Part shown: positions 7,901-14,260 of the stretch, piece after piece | Numbering within the stretch: position 1 is the first letter of the stretch | How the letters are laid out: each line of letters starts with the position of its first letter | Assembly: GCA_029260825.1 (NCBI GenBank) | Contig: JAJDCM010000018.1 | Location: 1-34,889 of the forward strand | Direction of reading: 5' to 3' | Length of the DNA: 34,889 nucleotides | Origin: Planctomycetota bacterium | GTDB lineage: Bacteria > Planctomycetota > JACOTG01 > JAJDCM01 | The notes under the pieces: generated by a model | Told to the model about the DNA's origin: nothing | Seen by the model: only the letters and a program-made list of their open reading frames with translations | The model's database searches: none | Translations under genes and position numbers: made by a program

Positions 7901-9396
7901 TCCGGCCGAAGCTCGGTCATGCCCGGGTCGTTCGGGTCAAGGAAGCAGACCACCTGAACGTTCTGCTCGACCTTGATCGACTCGATGAAGATGTCTTCTT
8001 CGCACTCCGTTCCCATGCCGTCATCGAGACCGACGGTGAACCGGGTATCCGGTTTGTCAAAGGGAGCAAGGGTATAAGGCGCAGGAATTGTCACCGTCGC
8101 CGAGACCTTCGTGGAGTCGAGCCCCGTGTAGGTACCGGTAAATCGGGCCTGAGCCAGTCGAATGTCGAGCTCAAAGCAAACTTCGGCGGTGCTCGAGTCG
8201 AAACTGATCTCGTTGTTATCGGTGGCAACGTTTACGGTCAGCTTGCCCCGCTGCGTTCCGCCCGGGAGATTCAGACCGTAGGGTGGGTTGGCGGCGGGCG
8301 GAGGATTCGCCACGTCAACAAGGACCTCAACCCGATCTCCGGTTCGAATACAGAAGTCCCCTGGACGAGTCAGATTGTTGACCGTCATGTCGAGACAGTC
8401 GTAGTTGGGATAGGTGAGGGGCCCAAGAACCACGTTCTCTTCCGTCACCGAGGCATTTCCACCACCGGCGTGAGAGACGTTTGAAACACCGGGTCCGAAG
8501 GGACTGGTGATGAAGAAGATGTTGGTCGCACTTCCCAGGATTTCCTGGTTACAGTCGGCCGGGGCATTGCCAATATCCGAGGTGTCCGGAAGACACCCGT
8601 CTCCGTTGGCAAGCTGACTGTAGTCAAGGAGAGCGCCAAAGACGGTGAGGAAGACAAAGTTTCCGATGTTGGTCGTGGTATTGGCGACCGCCTCTTCGAT
8701 GTCTCCTCCGGCGTGAATCGTCCGACCCGGAACACCGGCGAGAATCGGGAGATCGGTGGCGATCCGTCGAAGTCCGCTCGCAAAACTGAGGATGTTCGAG
8801 GCGATGGCATCGTTGCCATTGGGAAGGGTCCCGATGGTGTTCTCACCCTCGTCGTTCACGACCACATAGGCATAAATCCAGTCGTCGGCAAGGAAGAGAC
8901 CCAGGTCGTCCGCTCCCATGCCCGTCTGCGTGACGGTGGAAAAATCGATCGGGAGGCTGAACGTCCCGGACGAATTTGTATAGACGATGGGATCGGGAGG
9001 CTGGATCGGCCCCGATAGGTTACAGGGGGTAAAGTTCGGTCCATTGAAGACCGTGAAAACAACCGTTCCATGGAACGTGTCGTCAAAAGGCGCATCTCCC
9101 CGGAAATGCTCGTGGAAGACCCTGGCCTTCATCCCCGGAATCGACTGGTCAATAAGATCCCGAGGATCGATGGGGAAGCCAATCCCGTTATCCCCGTTAT
9201 TGCCATTGGGGACTCCAACCCCCCCTACCGTCCGAAATCCCGGGAATTGGTCCGAGAAGTCAGGAATGGCGGGAGAACCCATGTTCGCCGGCAGATCGTG
9301 AGCCCAAGCCTTCTGGACCGATCCCACTAGAGCCAGCATGAGTGTCACGAAACAGAGAGCCTGAGTGATAAGCCGCGTCTGGCTTCTCTTGATCAT
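1966..9396 (-). CDS. Giant secreted repeat protein with IPTL-CTERM sorting signal
   Basis: This predicted exported surface protein has 2,476 residues. The ATG at 9396 is chosen because AAGGGG lies 8 bases ahead of it; the longer frame to 9432 lacks this. Residues 1-33 form a signal peptide ending AWA. A domain of about 440 residues follows, with NGNNGDNGIGFP and VFHEHFRGDAPFDD, shared with the paralogue at 9778-12396. Five tandem modules of 390-402 residues come next. Each contains segments like DUF11/CARDB Ig-like folds, about a dozen conserved cysteines and a CYDPRD motif. The C-terminus is IPTLGEWG, a hydrophobic helix and RRR, the IPTL-CTERM signal handled by exosortase H. The many cysteines imply disulfides outside the cytoplasm. 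The function is unknown; a structural or adhesive cell-surface role is only a guess. Confidence 0.9.
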   Translation of the reverse strand: MIKRSQTRLITQALCFVTLMLALVGSVQKAWAHDLPANMGSPAIPDFSDQFPGFRTVGGVGVPNGNNGDNGIGFPIDPRDLIDQSIPGMKARVFHEHFRGDAPFDDTFHGTVVFTVFNGPNFTPCNLSGPIQPPDPIVYTNSSGTFSLPIDFSTVTQTGMGADDLGLFLADDWIYAYVVVNDEGENTIGTLPNGNDAIASNILSFASGLRRIATDLPILAGVPGRTIHAGGDIEEAVANTTTNIGNFVFLTVFGALLDYSQLANGDGCLPDTSDIGNAPADCNQEILGSATNIFFITSPFGPGVSNVSHAGGGNASVTEENVVLGPLTYPNYDCLDMTVNNLTRPGDFCIRTGDRVEVLVDVANPPPAANPPYGLNLPGGTQRGKLTVNVATDNNEISFDSSTAEVCFELDIRLAQARFTGTYTGLDSTKVSATVTIPAPYTLAPFDKPDTRFTVGLDDGMGTECEEDIFIESIKVEQNVQVVCFLDPNDPGMTELRPDKPTGVVDGSPCALVRFTVNVMNLTEGEALSNVRLSECFPMDILFRDNVMPATPMVDPAQGPPCPAGTTPVVFALPDLAAAGQMGDTYQFTFDAIVRAAAVPGLNTVLARVRGFGNGSGDQPICPADAEDGADVNVRAVSAMAANLGVDPAVICPPGSTTMTFQVTNDGDFPLDPVIIGAAVADPGLLISQNPPPGTNVGPLDPGESANIVIMVMAQAGAFPSVRCVAVPITAQPECYDPRDSEDCQISLMPQQCVDVRNPDLLLECLTTPDPVVDSDAPVTFQYRVTNTGDLAFSTVSFTCMEDATFPGIQLVSCPATIMNLGPGQSVIVEAMVRSNATGSGRQGLNVSGLGQAAGLPPECTATSDDTCFLIGRPRIMIEKEVQLVCFLDPNDPSQTQLIPANPVEQVTAPVCGLVRFTITATNPNSTEALSTVRVTDCLPMDLLFRGNIQPPLPTGGAGPPCASGTPTVFQLPNIAAGGSFTFTFDAIVRAASPAGLKINLARAQATGMDSGQPTNIDEDPAQVNVLTVDATLVAGGVNPGTICAPQEAIFTYIYTNTGLAPLEPVIVGAASLDPGLMLVDQTPPANTNVGPIGPGGSFMVVVTAKALDGQFPASRCVTVPVTSQPECYDPRDAENCRIDLTREQCVTVVSPAIDVTCLTDPPPVVDMDSPVTFQYKIMNTGDVAFDLVALECMEDPNNPGIVLVQCPPDTGPLAPGQMITVSAEVRSSPNRSGLQGLKLIATGQPTGLPAECNAEDMTTCFLIGRPRIDIEKQVQFVCFLNPDNPNQVQLMPPTPTEQVDAPVCGLVRFTITTTNPTVNEALRNVRVSDCLPMDLLFRNNIMPPLMMGGAGPSCPPGTTQVVFQLPNIAANGSFSFTFDAIVRAASPAGLKVNLARAQALGATSNQPTNIAEDNASVNVLTVSALLDAGGVNPDPICVDQDSTLTYTFRNNGMATLEPVIVGQAMLDGGLMLVSQNPPAGTNIGPVAPGGMVDITVVVKGLGGGQLPTNRCVRVPVTAQPDCYDPRDSENCRIDLTTEQCVSVFDPSIDVVCLTDPPPIVAPNTDVTFQFKITNDGDRAFTAVQFQCMEDPNNPGIVIVQCPPNLGALAPGAMVTVEAMVRSGANASGLQGLKLTATGLPAGLPAECNAEDMAVCFLSGRPQIDVMKQVQFVCFLDPDNPGQVQLVPPSPADQVDAPECGLVRFTITTTNQTVGEALTNVRVTDCLPLDLLFRNNIMPPLMTGGAGPDCGPGTTRTVFQLPDIAAGQNFVFTFDAIVSAASLAGLKTNLARAQGVGATSGLMTDIAEDTARVNVLTVSATLTPNGASPDTVCAGQSTTLSYKFMNNGLAPLEPVFVRQAVAQPGLTILSQNPPAGTNLGVLNVGQMVVVEVVVRAEPGMFPSNRCVNVPMDAQPECYDPRDQQDCQIRLDADECVTVVNPEVMVTCLTDPPPVVEPGMQTTFDFKVENTGDVQLDQVVLTCMEDPAFPGLTIVQCPPNQGPIAPGAMVTVQMIVRASTTAAGRQCAILKAVGSVNGLPPECNTEDEATCCLVGKPQIAISKLVQFVCFTDPNNPNATELRPPAPVESVMAPVCGLVRFTIQVDNPTTNEALTNVLVSDCLPDDLFFRGNIQPPLPTGGDGPPCGPGTTRTVFQLPNIPAGGSFTFTFDAIASVPGLKVNLARVQGTGVDSGVDTDIEEDSASVDVKTIDATLTPVSVIPESICSGLESTFTYRYENTGPWALNPVIVERAMVDAGLILIEQDPAEGANVGPLGPGESFDITVVVQARSGSFTTEQCVKASVRAQPDCYDPRDTLDCEISRDSSQCLELIDVSIDVTCLTPTRVRDRGEQVMFMFEIKNTGDVDCDGVTLTCALSPGLTLVSCPDDLVGLAAGASVEVPLVVTVNTGAGNGTLCATLDAVCDVPAGIPPECVADDSDVCCLVLQNEEIPTLGEWGLILMISAFSVVLIWRRRAGIV
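2055..7977 (-). repeat. Five tandem coding repeats of about 1.18 kb
   Basis: Modules begin at an I.IEK.VQ.VCF-type motif, read leftward at 7977, 6771, 5592, 4407 and 3225; the last ends at the IPTL motif at 2055. The lengths are 1206, 1179, 1185, 1182 and 1170 bases, so spacing is almost constant and all units stay in frame. Each unit carries in order a CGLVRFTI segment, DCLPMDLLFRN, FTFTFDAIV, a second Ig-like segment with QNPPAGTN, CYDPRD, and a third segment with CLTDPPPVV. The single module of the neighbouring paralogue (11049 to 9864) is 1185 bases, the same size. Confidence 0.9.
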
Positions 9397-9777
9397 CTTG
9401 TTACCCCTTCGGTGGTACAAATCAATCCACATCGACCGCCACGACTACCCCAAAAGCCCTCTCGGGATAGCTCCTCAAAGAAGCCCTCTGCCCAATCTCC
9501 GTAGGACAAAGACACCCTTCAAGGTGGAATGCGGAATGCGGGTTCCGGTTGTTCCGAAGCTACTACTTGGAGGAGGTTCGTAAAGGACCTGCTGAACAAA
9601 CAACGAGGATGAGACCTACCAAGCTAGCAATCAGACCATACGAGGGTCAACACTACCGCCTCTTGCCGGAAACCCAATACGCCGACATCGCCAAGAAAAC
9701 AGGAAAAGCGGGTGGTGGCTCAATTGAACCATCACCCGCCATAACAACCTAAAGCACAGACGTTTTCGACTTCGCGC
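9397..9777. other. Spacer between the two surface-protein genes
   Basis: This spacer holds the terminator of the paralogue on its right and the leader of the giant gene on its left. Small open frames on the plus strand show no recognisable protein. A tandem GGAATGC doublet lies near 9531-9544. I could not identify a convincing -35/-10 pair for the minus-strand gene. Confidence 0.5.
9697..9739 (-). terminator. Terminator of the smaller IPTL-CTERM gene
   Basis: Arms at 9708-9718 and 9729-9739 form an 11-bp stem with one mismatch around a 10-base loop. On the minus strand it is followed by TTTTCCTGTTTTC. It lies about 40 bases past the stop at 9778. Confidence 0.78.
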
Positions 9778-12396
9778 TTATGCGCCCAGGTATCGCCGAC
9801 GCACCATGGCCACACCGAGAAGAGACATGAGCAGAATCATGCCGTAAGTTCCGAGTGTGGGGATCTCGGTATTGAGTCGGAGGCAACATTGGGCACTATC
9901 ACTAGCCGTGCAGATGTCCGGAAGACCGGCCGGATTGCAGATCACGTTCAACGTGGCACAAACCGTTCCATCAGCATTTGCATCGACTTGAACTGCAACG
10001 TCAACGATCACCGAGTCTCCAGGATTCAGCGGTCCGGGATCAGCCGGGCAATCGATGATGATCATTCCGATCCCCGGAACACATTCGAGGGTAAGATCGT
10101 CACAAACCACATCACCGTTATTGGTGATTTCAAACTGGAAGATCGCCATATCGCCGGGCTCTGCATCCGTCGTTGCCGTGAGGCACTGGACGTCGATGTC
10201 GACGTTTACGAACTGGGCACATTCGGTCGCGTCCCGATTGATGGAGCAGTCTTCCGTATCTCTTGGGTCGTAGCAGTCCGGCAGGGCATCGACTTCACAC
10301 GTGATGCAACGCTCCCCGGAGACCCCTTCATTCGCCTTGGCCATCACCGTGATGTCAAAGAAAGCGCCGATCGCTAGCGGGCCAACATCGGTTCCTGGCG
10401 CAGGGTTCTGGCTCAGGATCATGAGGCCAGGATCGGCGGTGCAGGTGCCAACGATGACCGGGTCAAGATCAAAGAGACCCGTGTTCGTATAGCGATAGGT
10501 GAATTCGACCGTTTGTCCCGTACAAGCGATATCGGGAACGGCTCCACGGTTCACCATCGAAGCATCGATGGTCTTGATGTCGACGGTCGCCGTATCCTCG
10601 ACAACGTCAGAATCTTCATTGGAGATGACGCCGGTGGCAATCGCCCGAGCAAAGTTCGTGACGAGGCCCGCAGCCGCGCCAGAACTCACGATGGCATCAA
10701 AAGTAAAGGTGTAGGAGTCTCCCGGCATGCCCATCGCGGCAAGGTCAGGAAGATCGAAGACGAACTGAGTCGTTGCGCCCGTCCCCGCACAGTCCGGCGC
10801 TCCAGGAAGCCCTCCAAACGGAGTGTTCGGCATCGTGTTATTGCGATACAGAAGATCGTTCGGGAGACAGTCCGTGAGTTTTACGTTGGTGACCCCTTCA
10901 ATCGTGGTCGTGTTGCTGACCGTGATGGAGAAGCGAACCAGACCACAAACCGGTGCGCAAACCGACTCGCCCAAAGGACCAATCGTCACGTCATTCGCAT
11001 TTGCCGGATCGTTGAAGCAGATGAACTGCACTTCCTTTTCGATCTCGAGAGAAGGTCTGACACCGATGGTCTCGGTGCAATCGAGATCAGGACGGGTCAC
11101 GATGAATCGATCCTGGTACCCGACAGCAGTACTATCGAAGGGAGGCTTCGGTCCCGTGTCATACGGCGAAGGGACGCTGACCGCGGCAGTGACGATGGTG
11201 GTGTTGGGCCCCTGGAAGGTCCCTGTAAATATCGCCTGAGCGCTTCTTGCGCCTTCGCCACGAATCTCGGTGCAAACCCTCTGAGGAGTCGTCAATCCAC
11301 TGATCGTCCCCCCCATGGTGCTGATGTCGACATCAAACACACCGCGCTGAGTTCCGCCAGGAATCGAGGTTCCACTATAGGGAGGATCCTGAACCGGACC
11401 CAGATTATTGACATCGACAACCAGCTGGATCATATCGCCAACAGCGACTGGCATTCCAGGATTCGTCAGGTTGTTGATTGTGAGGTCGTCACAACGAGCG
11501 TTTGGATAGGTCAGAGGACCAAGCACCACATTTTCTTCGGTGACGGTCGCCTTGCTTCCACCTTGATGGGAGATGTTGGCAACACCCGGGCCGAAGAAGC
11601 TCGTGAGATAAATGATGTTACTGGCGATGGCTCCACCGTCGCCCACATCGGGGATGGCGTCATACCCGATCAATGCGCCAAAAGTCGTGATGAAAGTAAA
11701 ACTAACCGGGTCGACATTGTTCGCGGGAGCGCCTTCGATGTCTCCGCCACAACCAATGGTTCCACCTCGTGCACCCAGAGTGGGAATGTCGGCGGTGATT
11801 TGTCGAAGACCGCGAGCAAAGCTCAGGATGTTCGAAGAAATCGAATCAAGGGTTCCATCCGGATTGGGAACCAGCTGATCACCTTCGTCATTGACGATGA
11901 CATAGGCGTAGATCCAGTCCTCGCCGTTGAAAACACCAAAGTCGTCAGCGCCGGCGTTACCAGCATTGACCTGGCCGAAATCGATGTTCAGGTTGTAGCC
12001 ACCCAGAGAGTTGGTGTACACGATCGGAAGAGGCGGAAGAATGGGGCCGGACATTCCGCAGGGGGTGTAGTCCGGTCCGTTGAAAACGGTGAAGACCACG
12101 GTTCCATGAAATGAATCGTCGAACGGTGCGTCCCCGCGAAAATGCTCGTGGAAAACAATGCCGCGACCATTGCCGTCGGTCAAATCCCGAGGATCCGTGG
12201 GAAAGCCGATTCCGTTGTCACCGTTGTTGCCATTCGGAATGCTGTTCGCCCGAACCGTTCGGATGTTGGCCATCGCGTCGGAAAAGTCGGGAATGCCCGG
12301 GGTATTGTGAGCGAATGCACCGGTGGCACAAACCGTCAAAAGCAAAGCCAGGACAAACCCCACGTATCCCAGTTGCCTGATACAAACCTTCTTCAC
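9778..12396 (-). CDS. Secreted single-module paralogue with IPTL-CTERM-like signal
   Basis: This exported protein has 872 residues and is a short version of the giant protein to its left. After a signal peptide ending AFA|HN comes the shared N-terminal domain, with NGNNGDNGIGFP, VFHEHFRGDAPFDD and TEENVVLGPLTYPN. One cysteine-rich module of about 395 residues (11049-9864) follows, with CGLVRFSI, DCLPNDLLYRN, CYDPRD and DVQCLTAT. The ending is IPTLGTYG, a hydrophobic helix and RRR, where Tyr replaces the usual Trp of IPTLxxWG. GTG at 12396 is preferred because AAGGAG lies 6 bases upstream. The ATG at 12402 would have no spacing to it, and GTG at 12420 lies upstream of it. The function is unknown. 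Confidence 0.88.
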   Translation of the reverse strand: MKKVCIRQLGYVGFVLALLLTVCATGAFAHNTPGIPDFSDAMANIRTVRANSIPNGNNGDNGIGFPTDPRDLTDGNGRGIVFHEHFRGDAPFDDSFHGTVVFTVFNGPDYTPCGMSGPILPPLPIVYTNSLGGYNLNIDFGQVNAGNAGADDFGVFNGEDWIYAYVIVNDEGDQLVPNPDGTLDSISSNILSFARGLRQITADIPTLGARGGTIGCGGDIEGAPANNVDPVSFTFITTFGALIGYDAIPDVGDGGAIASNIIYLTSFFGPGVANISHQGGSKATVTEENVVLGPLTYPNARCDDLTINNLTNPGMPVAVGDMIQLVVDVNNLGPVQDPPYSGTSIPGGTQRGVFDVDISTMGGTISGLTTPQRVCTEIRGEGARSAQAIFTGTFQGPNTTIVTAAVSVPSPYDTGPKPPFDSTAVGYQDRFIVTRPDLDCTETIGVRPSLEIEKEVQFICFNDPANANDVTIGPLGESVCAPVCGLVRFSITVSNTTTIEGVTNVKLTDCLPNDLLYRNNTMPNTPFGGLPGAPDCAGTGATTQFVFDLPDLAAMGMPGDSYTFTFDAIVSSGAAAGLVTNFARAIATGVISNEDSDVVEDTATVDIKTIDASMVNRGAVPDIACTGQTVEFTYRYTNTGLFDLDPVIVGTCTADPGLMILSQNPAPGTDVGPLAIGAFFDITVMAKANEGVSGERCITCEVDALPDCYDPRDTEDCSINRDATECAQFVNVDIDVQCLTATTDAEPGDMAIFQFEITNNGDVVCDDLTLECVPGIGMIIIDCPADPGPLNPGDSVIVDVAVQVDANADGTVCATLNVICNPAGLPDICTASDSAQCCLRLNTEIPTLGTYGMILLMSLLGVAMVRRRYLGA

Positions 12397-13181
12397 GTTC
12401 ATCTCCTTCTTACTGGACACTAATCCCCAAATTCACGAGCAGCGCTTGGTCACTCGATAACTTGTTGTTGGTTCTGCCATCGTACTTTGTGCCGATCAAA
12501 CCACCCAGTTAGGACAGTTGAGACATTGCCTCGACCTTGGTCACTGGGACAGTCGCCTGACGACTTCCTACCCCGCCGTCGGCCCGAGATCTTCAGCACC
12601 AGAGACGAATGGCTATAAAACAGATAGCGGCTGGGATCCGTCTCGCCCCTTGAACAACCTTGAACTGAGGGTCAAAAAATTGACGAATCCTGCCCGATGT
12701 TGATAGAGCTCCCCTCAGGAGGGTCGCATTGTAGAAACTCCCCAAGTCCAAGTCAATTCTCTTTTTCCAGGACTTCGGGAACTCCCAGGGACCCAAAACA
12801 CTCCCCGATTGGAGAGAGCAAAAACGTCAGTCCCGTGTCATTCGAGAACGGAAAAGGAATCCAGCCTGTTAATAACTTTTCGAGGACGATTTGTACAAAT
12901 TAAACTTGTTGCACAAAATTGGATGAACTGACATCTCAGGGGCAACCCTACATTGTTCCCCCTATTTTCTTCCGCCACATTCACCCTTGAAAATCAGAAT
13001 CCAGCCCCGATTCGACAGATTTTCTTCTCTTCCTGGATCCACCGACTCAAAAAAAGACCCTATCCTTCGGCCGAGATATTCGAATAACTTGAAGAAAGCC
13101 GACCTGGCCCTTCTTGGCGACCTGGCCGAGGGCAAGAATCAGGCGGATGGGAATCGTTGGAACCTATTGGGGGAAAATACC
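12397..13181. other. Long divergent intergenic region
   Basis: This region separates the minus-strand surface gene from the plus-strand lipoprotein gene and should hold both promoters. An AT-rich core near 12870-12930 contains a 12-bp palindrome. An open frame runs from 12987 into the lipoprotein gene, but its first 65 codons give a charged sequence without a signal peptide, so I treat them as untranslated. No RNA gene was recognised. Confidence 0.45.
12889..12900. promoter_or_regulatory. Perfect palindrome ATTTGTACAAAT
   Basis: This 12-bp perfect palindrome is followed 7 bases later by a related imperfect TTGTTGCACAA (12907-12917). Both have a TTGT...ACAA shape and sit in the most AT-rich part of the divergent region. 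They could be regulator-binding sites, but no nearby regulator gene supports this. Confidence 0.35.
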
Positions 13182-14126
13182 TTGAGACCTTTCCTTATTC
13201 TGTTTACGACCGGAGCGCTCACCCTTCTTTGCTCCTGCGGCGGAGATACGAGCTCGTCCGGCGAAGGGTCCGAGCCCATCGTTTCTGCGAACAGCACCAA
13301 GAAGAAGGCACCGGAGCCCTCAGCGAGTTCGACTGATTCGCCCGCGATGAACGAGCCCAAGCTCTCGGATGTGCTGACAAACCTGGTCGAGCAATGCGGC
13401 TCGGCGGACGAATTCGACCGGATCGGCGCGATCATGGAGCTCGCGACCAAGGAAGGACGAGACCATCCGACCATTCAAAGGACCTTTCTTGCGGCCCTGA
13501 ACGATTCTTCGGCAGATGTCAAAGCTGAAGCAGCAAAAGCACTTCCGTCCGTGATCGGTCAGGAAAAATCCACCGAAGCGCTCATCCCCCTGCTCAAAGA
13601 CCCGGATACAACGGTCCGAAAAGCCGCCATCGAGGGTCTGGCGAACACGGGAAATGCCTCCGCCGCAAAAAGCATCGCTCCCTGTCTTCGGGACCCCCAG
13701 GCATCCGTCCAGCTTGAAGCCCTGAGCGCGCTGGCCCGCCTCAAGAATCCCGCCGTCATCAGCGACGTCAAACCGCTCCTCTTTGACCCGGACGGGACAA
13801 AAATTCGGGCGGCCATCCAGACGGTCGTTGCCCTGGACGGAAAAACCGAAACCGAGACAATCCGGGGACTCCTCATGGACATGAACTCGGACGTCCGCAG
13901 CTCCGCCGCACAAGCTCTTGGCTCCCTTGATGCTACAGACAAGAAGAGCCTCATGGCTTTGACTCATCTCCTGACAGACGACCTGATGGGGGTGCGAAAA
14001 AGCGCCTCCGAGTCCTTGACGAGCCTCACCAAGGCCGAAATCGAGTACTTCTATGATGAAGCCGATCAAGAAAGCCTCAAAGAAGGTGCAAAGCTTTGGG
14101 AAGATTGGATCGAAAAGAATAAGTAG
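13182..14126 (+). CDS. HEAT-repeat lipoprotein
   Basis: From TTG 13182 (behind GGGGGA) the protein has 314 residues and begins with a clean lipoprotein signal, hydrophobic residues 3-16 then LCSC with Cys19 as the likely lipidated residue. A Ser/Lys/Pro-rich linker follows. From about residue 60 a run of helical pairs such as DVKAEAAKALPSV, TVRKAAIEGLANTGN, DVRSSAAQALGSL and GVRKSASESLTSL marks five or six HEAT/PBS-lyase-like repeats. Such solenoids bind partner proteins; no catalytic residues are visible. The longer frame from ATG 12987 would bury the signal peptide at residue 66. The protein should be anchored in the periplasmic face of a membrane. Confidence 0.78.
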   Translation: MRPFLILFTTGALTLLCSCGGDTSSSGEGSEPIVSANSTKKKAPEPSASSTDSPAMNEPKLSDVLTNLVEQCGSADEFDRIGAIMELATKEGRDHPTIQRTFLAALNDSSADVKAEAAKALPSVIGQEKSTEALIPLLKDPDTTVRKAAIEGLANTGNASAAKSIAPCLRDPQASVQLEALSALARLKNPAVISDVKPLLFDPDGTKIRAAIQTVVALDGKTETETIRGLLMDMNSDVRSSAAQALGSLDATDKKSLMALTHLLTDDLMGVRKSASESLTSLTKAEIEYFYDEADQESLKEGAKLWEDWIEKNK

Positions 14127-14142
14127 AAAACGGGCAGTTCTC

Positions 14143-14148
14143 TATAAT
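14143..14148 (+). promoter_or_regulatory. Candidate -10 box for the CNNM-recO-lptE run
   Basis: A perfect TATAAT lies just after the lipoprotein stop codon and about 113 bases ahead of the CNNM/CBS gene. No good -35 hexamer sits 16-18 bases upstream, so the call is tentative. Confidence 0.35.
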
Positions 14149-14260
14149 TGTATGTTCACGAAAATCGTCCCGATGAAAAGCTCCGAGGACGATGGATTCC
14201 AGGCGGCTGTTCCCCGGGGATCCTCACCAAACATCGGGCCCTTTGGAGGCATGAACCCTA

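Noticed and set aside
2055..7977. Regular 1.18-kb spacing considered as a CRISPR-like or intergenic repeat array
   Set aside because: The units are coding, in frame and far too long; they are protein modules.
10513..12114. A 533-codon plus-strand open frame antisense to the short surface gene
   Set aside because: It mirrors the minus-strand gene, which has a signal peptide, paralogue and sorting signal. The antisense product has none of these.
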